Shown one piece after another: positions 21,901 through 32,100 of a DNA stretch of 64,000 nucleotides. The notes beneath the pieces were generated by a model. It did no database searches. It saw only the letters and a program-made list of their open reading frames with translations, and was not told the origin of the DNA. The position numbers and the translations under genes were made by a program. Source of the DNA: Nematostella vectensis (Eukaryota > Cnidaria > Anthozoa > Actiniaria > Edwardsiidae); the NCBI RefSeq assembly GCF_932526225.1, contig NC_064037.1:7360203-7424202 (forward strand), given 5' to 3'. Within the stretch, counting starts at the first letter, position 1, and each line of letters opens with the position of its first letter.

Positions 21901-24900
21901 CATAGTGTAGTATAAACATAGCATAACATGGTTACTGTGTGCATAGTGTAGTATAAACATAGCATAGCATGGTTACTGTGTGCATAGTGTAGTATAAACA
22001 TAGCATAGCATGATTCCTGTATGCATAGTGTAGTATAAACATAGCATAGCATGGTTACTGTATGCATAGTGTAGTATAAACATAGCATAGCATGGTTACT
22101 GTGTGCATAGTGTAGTATAAACATAGCATAGCATGGTTACTGTGTGCATAGTGTAGTATAAACATAGCATAGCATGGTTACTGTGTGCATAGTGTAGTAT
22201 AAACATAGCATAGCATGGTTACTGTGTGCATAGTGTAGTATAAACATAGCATAGCATGGTTACTGTGTGCATAGTGTAGTATAAACATAGCATAGCATGG
22301 TTACTGTGTGCATAGTGTAGTATAAACATAGCATAGCATGGTTACTGTGTGCATAGTGTAGTATAAACATAGCATAGCATGGTTACTGTGTGCATAGTGT
22401 AGTATAAACATAACATAGCATGGTTACTGTGTGCATAGTGTAGTATAAACGTAATGTAGTATACCCACAGCATAACATTGATGTAATCTGTGTTCAATCT
22501 GACAGGTCCCGTGACCAGAGTCGTAGTGAAAGCCCAGAAGTCAAGTCTAGAAAGAAAAGCAAAAAACAAAGCCGAAGATTGTCACCAAGTCCTCAGCGCT
22601 CCAATATCCAGGACACACTACAAAGGTACTGGGGTAACAACCAGTAAAAGTAACCTTCTTAGTTAGACCACACAAACAGAACGTTTGCATTATAGATTAT
22701 CTATATAGTCTATATTATATCAGTGCATTTGGTGTTTGTTATAACAGATACTAGGAAATGTTATTATGATCTATAGCAATATTTTTTCTAGCCTGGTAAT
22801 AGGGCCATGTTTTCCGTGTAGATTGTGTAATAGTGCGCTTCCATAATAGCAGATAGATGCGCTTATATTTTCGTGTGCAGAACACTGGAACCAGTTATTG
22901 ATATGTGTTTCCACAGAATGGCTGGTGTCAGTCCCTCCCAAGTGCAGCGTGATGAGAAACAAGTGAAGGGCAAATCGAGAAAGAAAAGACGCAGCCCAAG
23001 CTCAGAAGATGAGCCAGCATCCCGGCGCCATGCATCCAGCTCACCTGAAGACTCGCCGCCAAAGAAGAAGAGGAAACGTCGAGTGGAAAGCGAGGAGAGA
23101 TCACCCTTCAAGAGCAGACACTCCAAGAAAGGAAAGGAAAGAAAGGGGGAGTTGCCAGGCCGTAGCATGGAGGAGGAAAGATCGCCGGAGCCGCCTGCAA
23201 GGGAAGAGCCCCGGAGGGAGAACGCCAGGAGACGAAAGGATAGCAGCTCGGAGAACGAGCGAGCCAATAAACCTAAGACACGGAGGTCTGAGACACGAAG
23301 TTCTAGGCAAAGTAATCAGAGGTCAAGTTCGCCCGGAGATGCGTCACCAGGCAGAGGAGGTTCAAGGGAGCCTAAGCCGCGGAGAAACAGGGAGGGGAGA
23401 CAGGGGGGAGGTTCTAGGGACAGGGACTCTCAGAGAAGAGAAAGAAGCCCAGTCCCGGAGAGAAGACAAGAGAGGAGGCGCCAGGATAGTTCGTCACCCT
23501 CTGTCTCACCCCCTAGAAGGAGTAAAGGAAGAAGAGAAGAGAACTCTGTCTCACCCCCTAGAAGGAGTAAAGGAAAAAGAGAAGATAACTCTGCCTCGGC
23601 CCCTAGAAGTAGAGGAAAAAGAGAAGAGAACTCTGTCTCACCCCCTAGAAGGAGTAAAGGAAGAAGAGAAGAGAACTCTGTCTCACCCCCTAGAAGGAGT
23701 AAAGGAAGAAGAGAAGACAACTCTGTCTCACCCCCTAGAGGAAATAGAGGAAGAAGAGAAAAGAACTCTGCCTCGCCCTCTAGAAGAAGAGGAAGAAGAG
23801 AGGAGACCTCTGTCTCACCTTTGCGACGAAGTAAAGACAGTAGAGAAGAGGAAACGCAAAAACGTGTAGATGCTCCCCGTGACCCCTCACCGATGGAAGA
23901 GGAAAGAAGGCAGTCTCAAAGAGCTACTTCAAAACAGCGCACTAACCCTGACAGAAGACGCAAATCGTCTCCTCCCTCAGCCTCTGAGAAGGATCGCAAT
24001 CAGAGGAAGGATAAGGCAAAGCGTGAGCCCACCCCTGAATCATCCAGCGATAGTAGTGACGACTCGTCCAATGATTCCGACTCTGGATCCGAATCTGAAG
24101 ACGAGTCTTCTTCGGAAAGTGCCGAGGAAAACACAAAAATTTCAAGTAGTGTTAAAAAAGGGTTGCAGAATGGCGACATTGACAGCAAACCTAGACCAAG
24201 CCCCGCGGTTAGAGAAGCTGAAATGGGACGTTCCCGTCGGGACAATAGCACTTCTCCCCTACCAAGGCAAACTCGCAGGGTATCGCCTACACAGGCTGTA
24301 CGTCCAAGCTCAACACAGGGGCAGAGTGCTCCAGTAGGAAGAACCAAGTCCCCAAGCAGGAGTTACACTTCTCCTAGACAAAGACGAACTTCGCCAAATA
24401 ATCGGTCACCACCTCCAAGACGTAGGTCACCGTCACCAAGACGCCCATCACCATCGCCAAGGCGTCGGTCAACTTCGCCAAGCCGCAAATCACCACCGCC
24501 AAGACGCCGTTCACCGTCACCAAGACGTCGTTCACCCTCGCCGAGACGTCGTTCACCCTCGCCGAGACGTCGTTCACCCTCGCCAAGACGTCGTTCACCC
24601 TCGCCAAGACGTCGATCACCATCGCCAAGACGTCGATCACCATCGCCAAGACGTCGATCACCATCGCCAAGACGCCGATCACCATCGCCAAGACGTCGTT
24701 CACCCCCGCCAAGACGTCGTTCACCGTCGCCAAGACGCCGATCACCGTCGCCAAGACGCCGATCACCATCGCCAAGACGTCGTTCACCCTCGCCAAGACG
24801 CCGATCACCATCGCCAAGACGCCGAGCATCATCGCCAAGACGCCGATCACCATCGCCAAGACGTCGTTCACCATCGCCAAGACGTCGGTCACCATCGCCA

Positions 24901-25823
24901 AGACGTCGGTCACCATCGCCAAGACGTCGGTTGCCTTCGCCGAGGCGTCGTTGGTCACGGTCACCATCACCAAGGCGTGAGCAATTTTCGCCAAGGCAGC
25001 ATTCACCCTCGCCACCCCCGAGAAGGTCATTCCAGCGAAGATCAGGGAGCCAAGAGGGATACCCTGAAGGGTACCTAGAGCTGTCTGATAGCCCAAGGCG
25101 TGGCACATCCCCTAGACCGATGGGACGTGTATCTCGTAGAAGCCCATCTCCCGAGCGGGCACTTGCCGAGGTTCGTGAAAAGATCGAAGTACCCCGGAGA
25201 AGCTCTCACATGGAGGACTCCTCGGCCAACAGAAGTATCAGCCCTGTCAAAGAAAGGTAGGAAATATGACAGCAAGAAATTCCACATCAAGTTCGATTGC
25301 ACAAAGCAGATAAATTTTATTCACCCAAAAAAATAACACGCCAAGATATGTTACGGTCTTGAAGTGCTCAAAAACATACTTTCGAACCGATGTAACTTTC
25401 TGTTTGCACGTCTTTATTAATCTTTTACTAAAAAAATATTGATTTGTGACATATATGCCCTAGCGGCGTCTTGTGGTTAAGAGTCTAAATCTGTCGCCGT
25501 TAATAGGGTTGTGATATTCAGAAACTCTGTTTTGGTCTGTCCTCAACGTCTATTATTGGTTTTCTGTCAGGGCAAGTAGCAAACCATCTGAGAAAGCCAT
25601 GGAAGCACCATCCGGCAAAGCTCCAGATACCAAACAGAAGGAGAGGAAAAAAACAGATTCCGACAGCGACGATGACGAAAGTAGTGAGAGCGATAGTAGC
25701 GATGATGAGGACAGCAGCGATACTAGCGACTCTGACGATAGCAGTGACTCGAGCAGCGATAGTGCTTCAGATAGCAGTGATAGCAGCGATTCAGAGAGCG
25801 ACAACCCGGGAGATAAGAGATAA
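15915..25823 (+). CDS. SRRM2: SRRM2/Cwc21-type serine/arginine-rich splicing factor
   Basis: Ten coding exons: 15915-16153, 16916-17005, 18631-18852, 19936-20022, 20847-20927, 21187-21249, 21671-21727, 22506-22625, 22881-25256, 25571-25823. Joined length is 3588 nt, 1195 residues. The N-terminus MYNNIGLTTARGSGTNGYVQ and the cwf21 helix (ELKCMELQDMMEEQG, about 70-110) match human SRRM2/SRm300 and yeast Cwc21, which bind Prp8/Snu114 in the catalytic spliceosome. TETHQVAEANEEKN...GSSF follows, as in SRRM2. Residues after about 190 are RS-rich, with a long SPRRR(S/P) block (about 814-1013), then an extreme Ser/Asp tail (about 1128-1190) before the stop. Every intron is phase 2 and every internal exon is a multiple of three. 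Exon 9 has two in-frame acceptors, at 22881 and 22917, differing by 12 residues. The protein is shorter than human SRRM2 (about 2750 residues). Nuclear speckle location is expected. Confidence 0.95.
16412..16741. mobile_element. Foldback MITE with 9-bp target duplication (MULE-like), intron 1 of the SRRM2-like gene
   Basis: Arms of about 130 bp, roughly 75-80 percent complementary by eye, begin CCTGCTAGCAGAGCT (16416-16430) and end AGCTCTGCTAGCAGG (16725-16739), separated by a short loop. The direct repeat ATGTGTCCA flanks the element at 16403-16411 and 16742-16750. A 9-bp duplication with long inverted arms is the pattern of Mutator-like (MULE) non-autonomous elements. No transposase is encoded. 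Confidence 0.75.
17018..18373 (-). mobile_element. piggyBac-family element, internally rearranged, intron 2 of the SRRM2-like gene
   Basis: Bounded by TTAA at 17014-17017 and 18374-18377, with terminal inverted repeats CCCTTTCAGGC (left) and GCCTGAAAGGG (right) and a subterminal inverted GTCATTTG motif. TTAA duplication and CCC-starting termini are hallmarks of piggyBac. It carries a truncated transposase gene on the minus strand. The left third (17075-17372) is not recognisable transposase, so the element is probably a deletion derivative with foreign filler. It is antisense to the host gene. Confidence 0.9.
17376..18110 (-). pseudogene. Truncated piggyBac transposase (N-terminal half)
   Basis: 244 codons. 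An acidic N-terminus (about 1-60) is followed by the DDE_Tnp_1_7-type region: FFELFFNPEVIELIVTETN, LTVEELKAFLGITIMMGIV, YWSESEPF, RPIVRDRFFAILRYLHLCDN and KPFLDLIQ. It ends just after LSIDEAMIKYK, the segment holding the first catalytic Asp. The following catalytic residues and the C-terminal cysteine domain are absent, whereas a full transposase would be near 550-600 residues. It cannot be a catalytically complete enzyme. It could be a passive relic or a DNA-binding-domain-only product; no evidence favours expression. Confidence 0.88.
21755..22452. repeat. 41-bp minisatellite in intron 7 of the SRRM2-like gene
   Basis: About 17 copies of a 41-bp unit containing CATAGCATAGCATGGTTACT and GTGTGCATAGTGTAGTATAA. 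The central copies are almost identical and the ends are degenerate. The array fills nearly all of the intron between exons 7 and 8. Since 41 is not a multiple of three, long spurious minus-strand frames cycle through all three phases. Confidence 0.93.
24361..24960 (+). repeat. Coding tandem repeat: SPRRR(S/P) block of the RS domain
   Basis: Within exon 9, about 28 tandem 21-nt units of the type TCGCCAAGACGTCGTTCACC encode RSPSPRR heptads. Synonymous differences (CGT/CGC, TCA/TCG) show the block is old enough to vary but still homogenised. Such RS repeats are substrates of SR-protein kinases in related proteins. Confidence 0.9.
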
Positions 25824-27126
25824 AAAACCTGAGCCCAACAACTATAGGCGTGGTAGGGCAAGATATCCCTATCTCCCTACACCCCAACCATAGTCTCACT
25901 TCAAGAGATCTGGGACCTCACTTCAGAAGTGATCTGTGACCTGAACCCCATAACTGTAGGCGTGGCAGATAAAGGTACTCTTGGGGACACATCTATTTTC
26001 GTCTCACAATCTTTTCTTGAGATAAGAGCCCTAATAGTTAACCTCATATTAAGGGTGTGACAGATTGTGGTACAGCCTACACCTTCGCTACCCCATCGCT
26101 TGTCGCAGATCTGGAGTGACCATACTGTAGCCTCGCTCCCACATCCCGCCGCTATTGCCCTGTTAGTAGTGGACACATCAAAGAGTACCTAATACTGAAC
26201 TATGTTTTTCTTTTTTGTACTTTTGGTCATTAAGCAGCTAATAAGAATGCCGCTTGATAGTTACAGTGACTTTTATGGACCTTTTATTTATATAATCTAC
26301 TGGATATACCTCGCACCGCGACAATTGTTAAAAAGGCGAGGCCGTAGGAATACGAGGATTACATGATCCCACTGATCGTTTTACAAAATAAAATCTTTAA
26401 GGCCTATTAACACTAGCAAAGGAGGCGGACATGTTTACAACGTGTGTGTAAATCAGCATAAAGGAAGCGAAATCGGAGGAGGGAACGGAATGGTCCCTTG
26501 TATTCTCCGTTTTTGTGTCGTCCCCACTGGTTTTAACACGCGAAGTAAGCATCTTACATCCCCGCTATCTCCCGGTTTTAGTGCGTTGACAAGATTTCTC
26601 TGTGTTATTCAGGAAATGTACTTCTGTGCTTTATTTGATCGTTCTGTGTTCACTGGTCGCTGGTTTCCACATAAATTCGATCGATTGTTTTGAATTTTGA
26701 GCACAACGAAATCACGTCTGTTATACTGCTGCTGAGGATTCAGTGGAAACTAGCCGCTTACCTAATGTATGTAATTAAAAGTGTACTATTGTTTAAAAAA
26801 GGAATAAAGTTATATATCCTGCTCGATGGCTTCCCTTTCTTGCTATTTTGGGGTTACAGCTCACACCCTTCTCCAGATCCTCCACTACTCTGGCTTTGTT
26901 GGCCGAAACGTCACGTGCCGAATAGATTTATGAATGGTAGTCAATACAAACCTAGATTCTATTCAAAAAAATAACTCCTGAACACGTATATCGATGGTAA
27001 ACACATTAAAAAACGGCGTTAGGCCTAGGTCAATTTGTTAGCGATCTGTTGTGTGGTATTCGTGAGACGGGAGCACGGAGAATGAACTCCTCAAATTGCT
27101 TCAGAATATGATAATTCTAGAAGTTT
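25824..27126. other. 3' UTR of the SRRM2-like gene and intergenic spacer
   Basis: The 3' UTR probably runs to just after the AATAAA at 26387. The remainder (about 26420-27126) contains no recognised coding sequence. Confidence 0.5.
26387..26392 (+). promoter_or_regulatory. Polyadenylation signal, SRRM2-like gene
   Basis: AATAAA (in CAAAATAAAATC), 564 bp after the stop codon. It is the best poly(A) signal on this strand before the next gene. Confidence 0.5.
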
Positions 27127-28050
27127 CTATTTTTGTTTTAATTCAATTGAAGTGTCCTTTCTTAGCTTGTCACAGCTGCGAAATGGCTCGCTGACGACAC
27201 TAGACGCCCTCTGAGCTGGTATTTGGGCGTAGTTCTCCCCGAACTCCGCCCTTAGTCGTCTCTCCCAGTCACAGGGGACAGGTATAAACCAGCCCTCGAA
27301 CTGCATCCGACATCGCTTGGTTACTTTATTTTGTATAAAAACATCCACCCCTAATCCACCAATCCAATTGCAGTTATCGCATCTCTTGTAACAGCTTCCT
27401 CTGTCTTCAAGCCTCATGGAGCCTCTGTCGGGGTAACTGATGGTGGTCTGGGGCCGATGGAGGCGTATCTCAGGCGGGATATCCCGCAATCCGCGGGATC
27501 GAAACGCGCGCGCATTTTTGCTACTCATCTCAACTTCAATTCCAACAATCCACGGCACAATGCCTTTGTGTCGCGCTGCTCCAAGGAGCGAAGATCCTCG
27601 TAGCCAATACGGGATATCGTATCTAGTAGCAATTGCATCAAAAACTCTCAATATGCGTAAGGCTACCAGTTGAGATTGCCTCAAGGTTCCGTTCACACGC
27701 GTTCGAATGTCAGGACACTCCAGTCCTTCAAAGCGTAGTTCACACGGGGTTAAATCATTGTAGTAAATTGGGCACATCTCCCCGTCTGGTATTTCTAGCT
27801 CGCAGTTCTGTAGCTCTTCTAAGGGACTCTGGACTAAGGGAAGCGTGGTTACAAATGTTTTTGCATGGTGGGGACTCGTTTCTTTCTTCCAGTTTATCCT
27901 AGTCTTATTTCCCGCTTGCCATTGTCGATGCCTCCTTTTAGGGTAATACACAACTTGCATAAAAACTAGGGCAATTGTGAGGAAAAGTAGTAATTTAACG
28001 AGGAAAATCCTGCGCTTCATCTTCCGTAAACACATCAAAGAGCTGCTCAT
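27127..28050 (-). CDS. LicD/fukutin-type nucleotidyltransferase-fold membrane protein, degenerate active-site motif
   Basis: Single-exon frame of 307 codons. Met1 and Met11 both precede a transmembrane anchor (about 14-36: IFLVKLLLFLTIALVFMQVV), giving a type II Golgi-like topology. The LicD domain spans about 130-290: ILRVFDAIATRYDIPYWLRG, SSLLGAARHKGIVPW, WIGGLGVDVF, then PVPCDWERRLRAEFGENYAQIP, which matches the usual P...L...YG..w..P segment. Family members (LicD, FKTN, FKRP) transfer phospho-sugars or phosphocholine to glycans and carry an acidic IPWDDDIDI-type motif. Here it reads VPWIVGIEVEM, so the aspartates are absent. The enzyme may be inactive, use other residues, or be a paralogue with a new role. 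No introns are seen, which would suit a retrogene or an expanded cnidarian LicD family (inference). Confidence 0.8.
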   Translation of the reverse strand: MSSSLMCLRKMKRRIFLVKLLLFLTIALVFMQVVYYPKRRHRQWQAGNKTRINWKKETSPHHAKTFVTTLPLVQSPLEELQNCELEIPDGEMCPIYYNDLTPCELRFEGLECPDIRTRVNGTLRQSQLVALRILRVFDAIATRYDIPYWLRGSSLLGAARHKGIVPWIVGIEVEMSSKNARAFRSRGLRDIPPEIRLHRPQTTISYPDRGSMRLEDRGSCYKRCDNCNWIGGLGVDVFIQNKVTKRCRMQFEGWFIPVPCDWERRLRAEFGENYAQIPAQRASSVVSEPFRSCDKLRKDTSIELKQK

Positions 28051-29139
28051 TATTACCCACTACTGTATAAATGCATAAGTAAAGGTTGGAAATTTTCGCT
28101 CTAGTCAATTCTTAGCTTGCTTAGCGGTGATGTCTCAGCTTTCTTCGTAGAATAGCCATTTCACAAATTTAAGATTCCAGATTATTCAGCTGGGTAAATA
28201 CTGCTGTATCTCGACCGATATTTTAATCAAGTTCAGTCTCTCACTTTTAATGTTTGTACTGTGGCCACCAACCAAGGGAGTTCTTGGTCTTCCGACATTC
28301 GTAAAATACAAATATAAACATGTCAGAATATTATTTCAGACAGACAAGGGCTGTTGCGAGAAGAATCGATTTGATATGAGAAATAACCCCACTGCTGAGA
28401 AGACGTTATTTTGTTGTTGAGACTTGGGAACAGTAATTTGCATGAATATAGGGTAAATAAGTGTAGTAGAGTTAATAACATTTCACTTAGTAATAATAGT
28501 ATCTATAGAAATACATGTATGAAAAGCAAAATTATGAATGAAATTAAAAACTCGGTGAAATAAATAAAACAAATATAAAGTATGGATTAAATCCACTTTA
28601 ATCATTTTACATGCAATTCTTGGAAGGCGTTACAAGCAGTGATACAATAATACTCTACTGGTAATATTTGTCATCTGTCTGTTTCATTTACAGAATGGTA
28701 GTATTTCTAATAGGTATTCGTGAGAATATTTCGCGTTTATCTCCAGGAGAGAAACGATGAAAATATAGATTGCATAATTTCTTCAAAGAAAACACAGGAT
28801 CGATTTTCTAACACAATAAAAATAAGCATACGATCAAAGAGAGATCTGAGATAAATGTCTCTTATAAAATCCTGCAGTATGCGATACTGAAAATTGAAAC
28901 AAAAATTGTGTTAATCAACTATTGCGCTTTTGCGAAGAATTTGCATTGTGCAACTAAAAAAAAAAAATAAGAACACCGCGAAAATCAAGAACTTAAAATA
29001 ACTTCGCGTGACAATCACTTAGGATAGAAGCAGCACATTTCAATGTTAGTTTTGAAAAAGACCTTTAATTCCATTTTTTTCCTGGGTTTCCGAGGACGAT
29101 TTCGTACATTATTGAATATACAATAAATAAATCATTATT
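28051..29139. other. Intergenic, no gene recognised
   Basis: AT-rich spacer between the LicD-like start and the bleomycin hydrolase stop. It contains a short poly-A run at about 28957 and no recognised coding or repeat structure. Confidence 0.5.
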
Positions 29140-32100
29140 TCACAGGCTAGAGCCTCCCACGAGTTCCTTACAGCAGTTGCCACAAGCCAGTGCACCCATT
29201 GGGTCCCAGGCAGGGAGGACGACCGGTTCCTGGACAAGAATGGCCAGGATATCAGCTGGTACGAACTTCTTGTCCACGACGACCTCAAAGACGAACTCAG
29301 AGAACCATTCATCCGTCATCAGAAGGTAGCCCTTCTCCGGCTTGTCATCGCCCCACGAATTCTCAACACGCCACTTGCTCGTCTTGACGGGAACCAGTTC
29401 AACCGGTTTGTCAGGCTGTTTGTGTCCTTTTTCTTCGTCAGAAGATTCGCCCTTCTTCACCTCAGCTACATCCTGGAAATTGGTGCCAATTGTTTTTCAG
29501 ATATTTATCCCACACAGTGGTTAAGCTCTTAATCCCGATTGAGCACACGGTCACACCACCCTCGACATGTTATTGCTACATAGTGAGATCATCAGCTACA
29601 CTTGTGAAGCACAGCTTTGTGAGGCCTTACCTTAGCCAACACATTGTTTTGTCCCCTTGACAAAGTCCCTCCCCCTAGTGGTATTATTTCCACACCTTGA
29701 CCCAACACCTCCCCCTGTGGTATTATTTCCTCACCTTGACGCTACACCTCCCACTATGGTATTATTTTCTCACCTTGACCCAACACCTCCACCCTGTGGT
29801 ATTATTTCCTCACCTTGACACAACACCTCTACCCTAGTGGTATTATTTCCTCACCTTGACCCAACAACTCTACCCTGTGGTATTATTTCCTCACCTTGAC
29901 GCTACACCTCCCCCTATGGTATTATTTCCTCACCTTGACCCAACACCTCTACCCTGTGGTATTATTTCCTCACCTTGACCCAACACCTCTACCCTGTGGT
30001 ATTATTTCCTCACCTTGACGCTACACCTCCCCCTATGGTATTATTTCCTCACCTTGACCCAACACCTCTACCCTGTGGTATTATTTCCTCACCTTGACGC
30101 AACACCTCTACCCTGTGGTATTATTTCCTCACCTTGACCCAACACCTCCCCCTATGGTATTATTTCCTCACCTTGACCCAACACCTCTACCCTGTGGTAT
30201 TATTTCCTCACCTTGACCCAACACCTCTACCCTGTGGTATTATTTCCTCACCTTGACCCTACACCTCTACCCTGTGGTATTATTTCCTCACCTTGACCCA
30301 ACACCTCCCCCTATGGTATTATTTCCTCACCTTGACCCAACACCTCCCCCTATGTTATTATTTCCTCACCTTGACCCAACACCTCCCCCTGTGGTATTAT
30401 TTCCTCACCTTGACCCAACACCTCTACCCTGTGGTATTATTTCCTCACCTTGACCCAACACCTCTACCCTGTGGTATTATTTCCTCACCTTGACCCAACA
30501 CCTTCCCCTATGGTATTATTTTTTCACCTTTGCCCAACACATCCCCTTATGGTATTATTTCCTCACCTTGACCCAACACCTCCCCCTATGGTATTATTTT
30601 CTCACCTTTGCCCAACACATCCCCTTATGGTATTATTTCCTCACCTTGACCCTTCACCTCTACCCTGTGGTATTATTTCTTCACCTTGACCCAACACCTC
30701 TACCCTGTGGTATTATTTCTTCACCTTGACACAACACCTCCCCTTGTGGTATTATTTCCTCACCTTGATCCTACACCTCTACCCCAGTGGTATTATTTCC
30801 TCACCTTGACCCAACACCTCTACCCTGTGGTATTATTTCCACACCTTGACCCTACACCTCTACCTTGTGGTATTATTTCCTCACCTTGACCCTACACCTC
30901 TACCCTGTGGTATTATTTCCTCACCTTGACCCAACACCTCCCGCTGTGGTATTATTTCCTCACCTTGACCCAACACCTCCACCCTGTGGTATTATTTCCT
31001 CCCCTTGACCTCCACTGGAGGTATTGTTTTCTCCTTAACCCAACAGCTCAGCTTCCCTATGGTGTTCTGGTAGTGTAATTACCTCATAGCTGAGTCCAGT
31101 GAGGGCCATGGCATGGGTCATGAGAGAGTCCCCATACAGCAGACGCTCAGTCTTGTTCAACTTGAGCATTGATAAGCCAAATGCAAGCTTATAGTTATGG
31201 CTGAAATAAAGCATATCATTAACATTGATAAGCCAAGCAGTACCACATAATTATGGCTGAACTAGAGAATATCATTAACATTCATAAGCCAATCAGTAGG
31301 GGTCAGTACGCAGCTCTTACAAGCTGCAAGTTGATTGGGCAAATAAACAATGTCCACACCTCGACACAAAGAACGAGAAGAATAGAGACAAAGGAACTCC
31401 TTTGTAGAACAAAGATAATATGAGACAAAGCAGCTGCGTACTTTCTCATCAGTAGCACTTAATTATGGCTGAACTAGAGCATATCATTAACATTTATACG
31501 CCAAACTCTAGAACATAATTGATAGGCCAAACACTAGCACATGATTATGGTTGAACTAGAGAGTATACTTGTTGAATCATTATAACCCCATGACTACATT
31601 TAACTGATGTTTTGCCTTGAAAACACACAAATACCACACGAACTGCACAATTTTCTTGGCATGAAATGATAAAAACATCAGATTAACATCTTGTGGGGAA
31701 TAAGTAGACAAAGAATAAGATAGATTAGGGAATAACAACTCACATGTTCAAGTCCAATGCAGAAAACTTCCTCTCAAAATGCTTCCCAACATCACATCCA
31801 AACCAGACAGGCTGCAGAATAAAGATAGACCTTATCATTTGACTTTGTTGTGCTGAAAAGCCAATTAACTATAATTGTATTCATTAAACAAAAGCCTAAA
31901 ACTATCTGTTCAAGGGTATCAATGAAAGTATTTGACAGCTGTGGGTACCGTAGTTTGAATCCAGGCTAACAGCACTGTAATTTTTTTAGGATTAGATTTG
32001 AACCATAACAGTTTAATTTCTGACCCACCTACAGTTCCTGTACCATCTTGGCATGTATGGAGCTATAACAATTCACTAAATATTCTTCCCATTGCTGCTT

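Noticed and set aside
21737-22569. Repetitive minus-strand ORF with YTTLCIQ/YTMHTVTM units
   Set aside because: Readings of the 41-bp minisatellite in SRRM2 intron 7.
23009-25108. Several long ORFs in other frames of the RS exon
   Set aside because: Compositional shadows of the Arg/Ser-rich coding repeat; only the SRRM2 frame joins to conserved exons.
29658-31017. Repetitive ORFs such as VVLFPHLDPTPPP...
   Set aside because: Readings of the 40-bp intronic minisatellite inside BLMH, on the strand opposite to the gene.
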